This document shows, in pieces, positions 56,801-64,000 of a DNA stretch of 64,000 nt. The position numbers and the translations under genes were made by a program. Source of the stretch: Pristionchus mayeri. Its lineage: Eukaryota > Nematoda > Chromadorea > Rhabditida > Neodiplogasteridae. Positions within the stretch are counted from its first letter, which is position 1; every line of letters begins with the position of its first letter. The notes beneath the pieces were generated by a model. The model searched no databases and had not been told where the DNA came from. It saw only the letters and a program-made list of their open reading frames with translations. The stretch covers positions 39,382,995 to 39,446,994 of the forward strand of contig BTRK01000001.1 in NCBI GenBank assembly GCA_036245805.1, written 5' to 3'.

Positions 56801-59800
56801 ATTGATTCACATAAAACATATAATTTATGTGCACTTAATGTCACTCAAATAATGCCAAAGTAGTCCTGAACACAAGTGAACCGCAAGCGAGTAAACTATA
56901 GAAAAGCCTTGGAGCGAAACTTATGAATCAACCTAATACATATATCTAATAAAAAATACTATAGACTATTATTCGCAGGTTGGTGCGTCTGCCCCGAGGC
57001 GTCGATGATCGTGCAGAAGGGCCAGTGCGTCTTGTCCACGAGGACAACTGCTGCCAAGGTTCGCAATCGATTTTAAAAAGAAAGCATTATCTCGTTCACT
57101 AATCAAAAAAATCGAAAACACTGATTTATTCACAATAACAACGCAAAAATTCAAATAGTATATCGAAAAAAATATAACATCCAGCTATTATGTATACATT
57201 TTCAGCCAGCGCCAATCTCTCTGAGCGCCGGCAAGAAGATCGTGCCCGGAGGCGCATGCAGTAAGTATTTTTTTCTGATAATTACCGCTCGACGTTCCTC
57301 CCCCAGCTTACCCCCCTTGACACTAAACGAAACGCCAAACCTCAGCCACACCTTGTCCAACACACTAGCTGATGTAGACTAGGGTTGGCTATTCGGTGTT
57401 CATTTCAACGTCGCAATCGTTTCTCCCTCGCTTACTGAGAAATCAGATGGAGAAACTATTGCGAAAACGCGATGAACATAGAATTGCCAACCCTAATGCA
57501 GACTAGAGAGAGAGAGAGAGACTAAACTGCTTGTCAGTTCAGCCCAAACAACACCATCACACACAGTTTGCGGTGCCCGGGTGACGCGTGTCTTTGCTGT
57601 TGCAGGCGCGCGCGACACGTGCGTCGGCGGCTCGAGCTGCGTGGGCGGAGTCTGCCGCTGCAGCGCCGGATCCGCGCCCTCCGACCGCACCGGCCGCTGC
57701 GAGCCCATCCGGCTGGCGACCGCGGCGCCAGCCGCGCCCGCGACCGCAGCCGCGACTACGCGGGCTCCGTCTCCCAACGCCATCGTTGACGAATGTGCCG
57801 CTATCGGACTCTACTGCCGCAGCAATACCGTCTGCATCAACAGGAGCTGCCAGTGCCCCGAGGGCATGGTACTGCACGGAGACCGATGCGTGCCGCCTGA
57901 TCAGGCACGCTCCCCCGGCGCCAGCCCAGGGCAGGTCGCTGCGGCTTGGCGCAAGGTCTGGCGCCACCCCTACGCCACATCCCCCACCGCCTCCTACTTC
58001 CCAGCCAATAACCAGTGATACTCTCCCTTCCCCCACTAATTGTTTCACCTCTCAAGGATCACAATCGCTCTCGTCGCTTGTCATGGGTAGTCCCGATGCT
58101 TATACATAGAATCGTAGAGTGCAATACCCGTGTCACCCTTTTCCTCCGCTCATAACCCGTAATATACCTTGCTGTCTTCACTTCCCCGAGTGGTGACCTA
58201 CCCCAGTAATTCAAGTAATATGCCACTCAATCTCAATTGTATTCCGTTCCCGTGCATAATAAGTTGCCAATGTAGCCGTAATAAGTGAGATTCACGCCTT
58301 ATGTTCCATGCTTTATTTGAGTGATAAATATTGTTGAATAGATCGAAATCAGGAATCCACGGGAATTGAATCTGCGGGATTTTCAGGCAAACCATACGAA
58401 AGCTGCATGAATGGAGAGCAGTGCTGCGGAGGAGCCGTCTGCAATGAGTTCAAGGTTATTTGGCAAACACTTTGAATTGTATATTTCACTTGGCTGTTTT
58501 AACTGCTAGAGGATTGACAAAAATTCAACACCGACGGAAACCTTTAGTAGTGAAAACTTGAAATTTAACAAGAAAAATCTCTTTGATGCTCTTCATTCGA
58601 AACCAATAGTAGGAAATCGCCCTGGAGATATGATCAGACAAACGTAATACGCTCTTTCAGTTCTGCGCCTGTCCCGCTGATCGTCCGGTGCACATGAACG
58701 GCGAGTGCGTCGCGAAGGTCGTCGTCATTCCGGGCGGAGTCTGCGATGAGTACTCCAGCATCTGCTCGGACGGAACCACGTGAGTCTTGACCTATATTCG
58801 ATCAATAATGCAGATACGGCAACTCATTTATTCAAGCGGCATGCTATGAATATGATGAATAATACATTCTTTCAATGCATTTATGAACATTATCGATTAT
58901 CAATATGCCATTATAGTGGCATTTTGATCATGTTTTGCGGGAAAATATTGTTAGTAAATTAAAAAGAAATGGAATGGTAATGGATTGAAATTGGTTGTAC
59001 TGGTGATGTGATCTTTGATTCTCTCCAGCTGCATCAACGGCCAGTGCACGTGCCCTGCGGGCTCGATCGCCGTCTCCGGCAAGTGTGTCTCGCTCACGAC
59101 GCCTGCTGCACGCGTCGTGCCACCACAGGTCAAAACCTTTTGACTTTAATACACCATTCTGTAGAAAATTTGAAATATTTTCGATAGTTTCAATGGTGAA
59201 CATGAACCTTCTTTTTCGTTCTTAGGCAATCTTATGCAATACACCATTATCCTTCACCCATTCCGTGTAATTTGCAGGCAGCCGAGCCCGTGCCCTCCAC
59301 TGCTGCTCCCACCACGACTCCTCCTCACGACAGCGTGAGACCGCTTGCGGGACCCCTCAAGAACTGCGAGAACGGAGAGATATGCACCGGAGGATCGAGG
59401 TTCGGTAATAGTGTTGCCAGAACGGCGTCCGCCTCACTTATGTTGTGCTCTCTCTGGCAAAGCTCGAAAGTATGTGAAGCGATAGTACATGCCGAATTGG
59501 CCTCAATTTTCAATAAATTGATAGCTTTTCCGTAAAGTATACATGGCCAATATGCAGTGAATCTCTTATAATAGCTCGCATAAATAACTGGTCAGCAGAA
59601 ACTGTGGGGAATGATCAAATATCACTCCTTCCAGTCAGGGGTGTGCAAAAAGTTTCCCGCACTCCTCATTTCCCATGCTCTCTCGTCGCTCTGCCTGGCG
59701 AGAGAGCACGGGAAATGAGGCGTGCGGGAAACTTTTTGCTCACCCCTGCTTCCAGTTGCGACGCCGACACCGGCATCTGCCTCTGCCCCAGTGGCCAGGC

Positions 59801-61076
59801 TGCCTTCGGCGATCGTTGTGCCATCCCGCCCGCCTTCCACTCGCTCAATCCCCTCGTGGGAGCCACCCAGCCGACACCTGCGACCACCGCAGCACCGACT
59901 ACACCCATGGCCGTGCTGTCGCCTCTGAAGGTAGGATTTATGGAGGAAGATTTAATCTGTAATTTGTAAATGGAAAAGATACATTCAATGATCGATGAAT
60001 TCTTAATATGCACTTGACTGAGAAAACTGAAACATTCATTCATTCAACGGGAAAAAAAATTAATTCTTCATTCTTATTCTATTCATACGATACACACGAT
60101 ATATTTTACGAATACACTTCACAGGGTCTCCCTCAGCTGCCCACTGCCCAGGAGGCCGCACGACCGGTGCAGTCAGCATCAGCCACGACCGCAGCCACCG
60201 CTGAGCCCATCGTGATCACCACGGCAGCACCTGCTGCACCAGCTGCAGCTGTTGCTCCGGCCGAGCGACCATTCGTCCTGTCGGGTTCGTATTTTACGTA
60301 TATTTCAATATATGTTATCATAATAGCTCTTCATCTTTCAAGCTAAGCAAGCTTTCTAACGAAGTTATCATGAAAAAGTGCAAGTTGCAGCAACGAAAGC
60401 TCCGCGGTGCTTGTCGGACGCGGACTGCGGCGCGGACCACGTGTGCGCGGCTGGCGGCTGCGTCTGCCGCGCCGGCACCGTCGAGGGCAAGGACGGCCGC
60501 TGCGAGATGGTGCAGGGTGAGTGCGACGTTTGCCAAGCCTCGCCGCCTTGTGGTGTTCTAGTTTCTTCCTAACTGTGAGCTTGTGTCTTCTCTGTTGTCG
60601 TGGCCTTTTGTGAATTTCGAAAACAACAACACCAACAATGAATCAGCTATTTTTTGTGCTATAACCTGCCGGGTGTTGCAGTGTACACAATCGGCGATTT
60701 CTCGGCTGCTCCAGCCTATTCGAAGTTTGTCTCGCTCTCCTTCAACGATGACCTCCCCCCGCTGAATTCTGATGACGAAGAGGCGACGACGACGACGACG
60801 AAGCGTCCGCGCGTCGTCGGTCCGCCTCTGAGGCGGCCGAAGCCGCCTGCGCCGCGCGGAGGCGGCGGCGCAACGGCAGGCGCGAAAGGCCCGCTCACGC
60901 TAGGAGGCACGGGCGAGGGTCGCTGTCCTCCGGGCAACGAACCAACGAGGGATGAGGCCACCGGAAAACTCGTTCTGTGCAACGGCCTCAACCCGAACTG
61001 CCCTCCCCGCAGCTACTGTTACGTGACCACGGGAGGATTCGCCACCGAGGAGTACAACTGCTGCCGGTCTTGGTAG
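44894..61076 (+). CDS. Giant secreted EB-module protein with chitin-binding and lustrin-type domains
   Basis: Exons: 44894-44954, 45032-45113, 45160-45242, 45436-45506, 45648-45743, 46220-46339, 46384-46444, 47514-47611, 47719-47842, 48123-48266, 48437-48669, 49399-49489, 49591-49641, 49790-49933, 50292-50423, 50648-51207, 51362-55595, 55819-55899, 56979-57057, 57206-57260, 57606 to about 58016, 58387-58454, 58661-58779, 59029-59128, 59278-59399, 59756-59930, 60125-60284, 60391-60516, 60682-61076; about 2,750 residues. It starts with a signal peptide ([17 protein letters not shown]), then a chitin-binding type-2-like unit ending [15 protein letters not shown]. About forty EB modules follow, pattern G-x2-C-x6-C-x2-G-x2-C-x4-C-x-C (for example [20 protein letters not shown]). 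A Pro/Thr-rich linker (about 53290-54060) divides them. The end [20 protein letters not shown] with a CC pair is a lustrin-type repeat. A role in cuticle or other apical matrix is inferred. The 58016/58387 junction is unresolved. Confidence 0.88.
48773..49235. mobile_element. 463 bp near-perfect palindrome (foldback MITE) in an EB intron
   Basis: The left end TATCGTACATGTCGGCGAAA and the right end TTTCGCTGACATGTACGATA are inverted copies, and the pairing continues with few mismatches to the centre near 49003 (GAAAGCTCACC / GGTGAGCTTTCC). The two arms carry mirror-image open frames (from [15 protein letters not shown]), which result from the symmetry and are not genes. It lies in the intron 48670-49398. 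A TA at each end could be the target duplication. Confidence 0.85.
49236..49364. repeat. GGTCGGATGAGAAC-family remnant next to the palindrome
   Basis: AGTCGGATGGGAACCTTCGG starts directly after the palindrome, and CTTTCATCCGATCTAGA ends it. The layout with a doubled GGATGAGAA resembles the long copy at 26944. Confidence 0.55.
49991..50047. repeat. Foldback repeat, GCTCTCTCGC family, degraded
   Basis: CTTCTTTCCATGTGCTCTCT and TGGCGAGATAGAATATGCAA keep partial pairing. It is preceded by GGATGGCTTCGCAAGAAAT, which also occurs at 6308. It lies in intron 49934-50291. Confidence 0.55.
56036..56936. mobile_element. Mariner-type element, 901 bp, no recognisable transposase
   Basis: TTAGGTTGATTCATAAGCTT at 56036 and its inverse AAACTTATGAATCAACCTAA ending at 56936 form terminal inverted repeats of about 28 bp (through CGCTCCAA). 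TA dinucleotides at 56034-56035 and 56937-56938 are the expected target duplication. Internal open frames of 75 and 95 codons are not recognisable to me as transposase, so I treat it as non-autonomous or decayed. It sits in the intron 55900-56978 of the EB gene, which splits one EB module between two exons. Confidence 0.88.
59636..59748. mobile_element. hAT-like MITE, 113 bp foldback, at a splice acceptor
   Basis: The ends CAGGGGTGTGCAAAAAGTTT and AAACTTTTTGCTCACCCCTG are inverted repeats starting with CAGGGGTG, typical of hAT elements. Almost the whole element folds back, with GCTCTCTCGTCGC / GGCGAGAGAGC at the core. It is flanked by an 8 bp direct repeat CTTCCAGT (59628-59635 and 59749-59756), the length expected for hAT target duplications. 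The duplicated 8 bases contain the splice acceptor of EB exon 59756-59930. Confidence 0.92.
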
Positions 61077-61395
61077 ATCATGCGGGAGCATTTATCGATC
61101 GAATAACCTACCATAATCTGATTATTTCGTGTCCTGTGCGCTCATGACACACTATCACATTTTTCTTGCTGTATCGCTTACCGTGACTTCTCTACTCGAT
61201 CTTTCTTTCGTTTGTCGATCTGAAATCCTAATTATATTGCCGTATTTATGTGTGTCAATGTTGGTAATAATAATAAACATATTCAAAGTATCGCTTAATT
61301 AATAAGAATCATTTGTTTTGTTTTTATACCAGAGAATAGATGGCGTGATGTGTGCAAGCAGCAAATCGATATGACACCCTGAGTTGCGCTTACAG
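61077..61395. other. 3' UTR of the main EB transcript
   Basis: A/T-rich DNA after the stop at 61074-61076. AATAATAATAAACATATTC around 61266-61284 is a plausible poly(A) signal region. If the alternative exons downstream are used, this stretch is intronic. Confidence 0.55.
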
Positions 61396-63527
61396 TATCC
61401 AGAAGACTGAGGTACGGTAGTCTTTGTCGTGCCGGGATCGACAGCTGCGAGAATGGCGCCTACTGCCTGGAGGGAGTGTGCAAGTGCGCGCAGGGAATGG
61501 CTCTCTCGATCAGAGGATATTGTGAGGCTATCCAGATGGTGAGAGTTCAAAATTTAGGTTTTCGTTTCTTTTTTTGTGCATCAAATTTCCAATTTGTCTT
61601 TGCGGAGCACTGGAAGAGCCTGGTTCTATTCATTCCCTACACTAGACTTATCGAGCAGCGAGAGGCTGTAGAGATCATAGTGATCAGGTTATCGTGAGGA
61701 GAAAGAGGAAGAAAAGAGATCAGAAGAATAATGAATAGAGAACGTACAAGATTTCGCAACAACGAGAGAATCTCTGAAAGGACTAGAATTCGAAAATTGG
61801 AAAAATTTGGTACTGAAAATCCTGTCATTCTCATCGAGAAATCATTCCCGAATTTCCTTGCATGATGTTTCAGCTATTCTCATAAGCGCCAAGTCAACTG
61901 GGATAAACATGAACGATTTATAGGTCTCAATTATAGAAAAATAGTCGTTTTTCGAGGCCAAGTATTAGCCGTTACGCTCAAGAGGAAGTGAGTAATGCCC
62001 AGGCCACTTCCGCACCCCGTCTCTTCACCTTCTCCTTGCCTACGACTCCTGCAACAGTCCCGACCACGACCACTACCCCGCCTGCACCACCCACGAACAA
62101 GCCGAACTACCCCATCCGTGGTCCACCTATCATCATGCCACTGGGTACGAATCAATCGTGCTTCTTCTCTTCAAAAACTATTTTGATAAATACTCACAAA
62201 ATGGAAAGATGTCCAGGAGCTGATCAGAAAGAGGTTGATAGCGACGTAGATAATGTGATGAAACTATCTAAGATGAGCTCTTCAGGAGCCCGTTGCTGGT
62301 CCGACTCGTCCTGTCCTCGCAACGCGGTCTGCGTGCAGAAGATGTGCGTGTGCGCACCGAACTACGTTGAGCAGAAGGGAGCATGCGTAGAGAGTGAGTT
62401 GATTCGCTCTCCGTGCACTAGTAGTTTCTCTCCTTACTTTCCCGCGGGAAAACCTTTATTTTGTAGAGTTATTGGTGCTTTATCGGCAAGAACCGGCCGT
62501 TTGAGACCAGGGAGTGAGTGGAAAATTGAGTATATTTTCATTCATAGTACTCCGGTTGTTTCATCAAACACAGAGTTTCGAAAAAGGAGAGAAGGGTGAG
62601 TAAATGGGATTGAGAGAAGAGATGAGTTTCGTATTTTATTCACCGGGAGTAACCATGATAGCCTTCAGAGAATATCAGCTTCTACCCTCTTTCTCATTTT
62701 GAAATTGGTATGATTTCCTAAAGAAAATTTGAAGTGGGACTTCCATAATTGGTGACTCATTTCAAGATTGTTAGTGACAGACGCATACGTAGAAATATAA
62801 CAAATAATCCCGACTTTCCAGACCCTCGATCCTCCTCCTCCGGTGTCGGTCCCGACGCAATGAAAACGATTGGAGATGTGAGTTATCGATAGACGTCTAC
62901 CCTTCCACTATCGTACTCCTACCATACCCATTCAGGCGTGCTACACTCCTGCCGAGTGCCCTCTGAGCACTGACTGCATCGAGGGAGCGTGTGCCTGCCC
63001 TGCCAATCAGTCGTGGAAGAAGGACAGATGCGTGGCCAGTGAGTAATTCATTCACATCTCTCTAAATGGGACGTCTATTGGGTAGAAAATCAACAATCTG
63101 CAGACTCTTAGAATATTATTGAGAAATTGTAAGTCATTTTGGTGCAGTGAGTGACCAAAAGCAAAATTATGTTTGTTAACGGATAAAGGAATACATAGGA
63201 CGGGAGATTCAATGAGAGGGAAACTAGCGAAACGAGATTGGGAGATTATTTGTCTTGGTAGGGTTGTGATGAAGTATAAGATCAAAGCGGTGAGAATTAT
63301 AGACGGTGTTCCCGCTGCTGCAACATATTCATAACTCAAGGAAATTCATTCGCTTCAAAACATGAACTTCCCTGTCGTGAAGACTATTAGTCCCCTTACT
63401 TTTAGACACAATTCTAGAATATAGTGCAGTCACCTTGATTTCGGATCGCGCATTACTATCAAAATCTCGTATGAATCGAAAGCGCAAAAAAATTCTTTCA
63501 GTTTATGGTAAGTGTAGTCAATTCTAG
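61396..63527 (+). CDS. Extra EB-module exons: alternative 3' end or separate EB gene part
   Basis: Exons: 61396-61538 (SLCRAGIDSCENGAYCLEGV then CKC), 62003-62144 (Pro/Thr-rich, NKPNYPIRGPPIIMPL), 62286-62393 (ARCWSDSSCPRNAVCVQKMC then VC), 62822-62877 (SSSSGVGPDAMKTIGD), 62936-63038 (ACYTPAECPLSTDCIEGACA then C) and 63502-63527 (IYGKCSQF, stop). All internal phases agree. The first exon needs a phase-1 donor, which is what exon 60391-60516 of the EB gene provides, so it can replace the lustrin-type terminal exon 60682-61076. No signal peptide or start codon is visible within this group, which argues for alternative splicing over a separate gene. The last exon is short and the least certain; the gene might instead continue beyond the window. 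Confidence 0.65.
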
Positions 63528-63595
63528 ACTAGGTAGCTCTCCCTCGCCTCATGAGGGATGAGGGAGGGGCGTAGCTGCCTCGCTACCTTACCTCG

Positions 63596-63831
63596 TTATA
63601 TTACGTGAAGCCGAGGTCGTACCACAGCCGCATCCATCCACCAGCAGAGCTGAAGTGCATTGCTTTTTTTGATGGACCAATCTATATTTCAATGACGATT
63701 CGAAGTAGATCGTAATCCTATCTGATTCACTAATCAATATTTGAATGTCTTACGGCGGTCAAAAATGCGAGCACGATGATAGCTAGTGTGGAGATGAAAT
63801 CCTCTTCGCGATGCCCATTATTGTGAGGCAT
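63596..63831 (-). CDS. Possible 43-residue membrane protein
   Basis: Two exons on the minus strand: 63831-63754 (MPHNNGHREEDFISTLAIIV then LAFLTA, a single transmembrane segment) and 63649-63596 (LCWWMDAAVVRPRLHVI, stop TAA). The donor is GTAAGA and the acceptor CTTCAG, with matching phase 0. An acceptor TTTTAG lies four bases before the ATG, as for a trans-spliced message. I do not recognise it. The short length makes chance possible, but the three splice signals and the membrane helix together favour a real small gene. Confidence 0.4.
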
Positions 63832-64000
63832 TTTCCTAAAATGGGAACATTTAACTTTTGATGAATTTCAATAAGAAAAATGTCAATGTTGAGAAAGGCA
63901 TGCCCTTCCACGTTAAGCGACAAACAACTTTCGAGATGTACCATTCCTTACACTCTTTCGCTCACACTGACTATCGCGAACGCATGTAGAAAAACGAGCA
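63832..64000. other. Window end, no gene seen
   Basis: A/T-rich DNA with no supported open frame or repeat. Confidence 0.5.

Noticed and set aside
1..64000. tRNA, rRNA or CRISPR arrays
   Set aside because: No B-box-like GGTTCGANTCC with matching cloverleaf, no rRNA-like conserved block and no regularly spaced repeat array was seen by eye.

Overview
The window looks like nematode nuclear DNA. Genes are split into many short exons with TTTCAG or TTGCAG acceptors, and several start codons lie 1-3 bases behind an acceptor that has no upstream exon, as expected for spliced-leader trans-splicing. The families present (a C6/DUF281-like secreted protein, a very large EB-module matrix protein, a CNG channel, a 63-residue G-gamma) also fit. 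The intron-dense style resembles diplogastrids such as Pristionchus, but I cannot fix the genus. One assembly gap (N) covers 13981-14480.

Layout. 179-5640, minus strand: three closely spaced genes in one orientation, read in the order C6/DUF281-like secreted protein, cytochrome c oxidase subunit 6A, and an unrecognised protein with a broken reading frame. They may form an operon. 7151-13529, plus: a complete cyclic nucleotide-gated channel with a 5'-truncated RTE retrotransposon in one intron. 14694-39397, plus: a PAS-domain transcription factor (CLOCK/NPAS type by its PAS-A repeat) with a Gln/Ala-rich C-terminal half. Its two halves are separated by a 14.3 kb intron, and a complete G-protein gamma subunit gene lies inside that intron on the opposite strand. 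40571-41681, minus: a 107-residue single-pass membrane protein. 44894-61076, plus: a secreted protein of about 2,750 residues with an N-terminal chitin-binding-like domain, about forty EB modules, a Pro/Thr-rich linker and a C-terminal lustrin-type Cys repeat. Further EB exons at 61396-63527 are phase-compatible with an alternative 3' end. 63596-63831, minus: a possible 43-residue membrane protein.

The non-coding DNA is rich in small mobile elements: a dispersed foldback family with a GCTCTCTCGC core, a second inverted-repeat family carrying GGTCGGATGAGAAC, a 463 bp near-perfect palindrome, two mariner-type elements, and a hAT-like MITE whose 8 bp target duplication copied a splice acceptor of the EB gene. 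At six places the coding evidence on the two sides disagrees by one base or is interrupted, which suggests indel errors in the assembly, unseen short exons, or decaying genes.

The channel and the G-gamma could act in sensory signalling and the EB/chitin-binding protein in cuticle or other apical matrix, but nothing in the sequence shows that these neighbours work together. I did not find a clearly new multi-gene system. The strongest unusual observations are the MITE-duplicated splice site, the nested antisense G-gamma gene, the phase-compatible alternative 3' end of the EB gene, and the GC-AG intron inside the channel pore.
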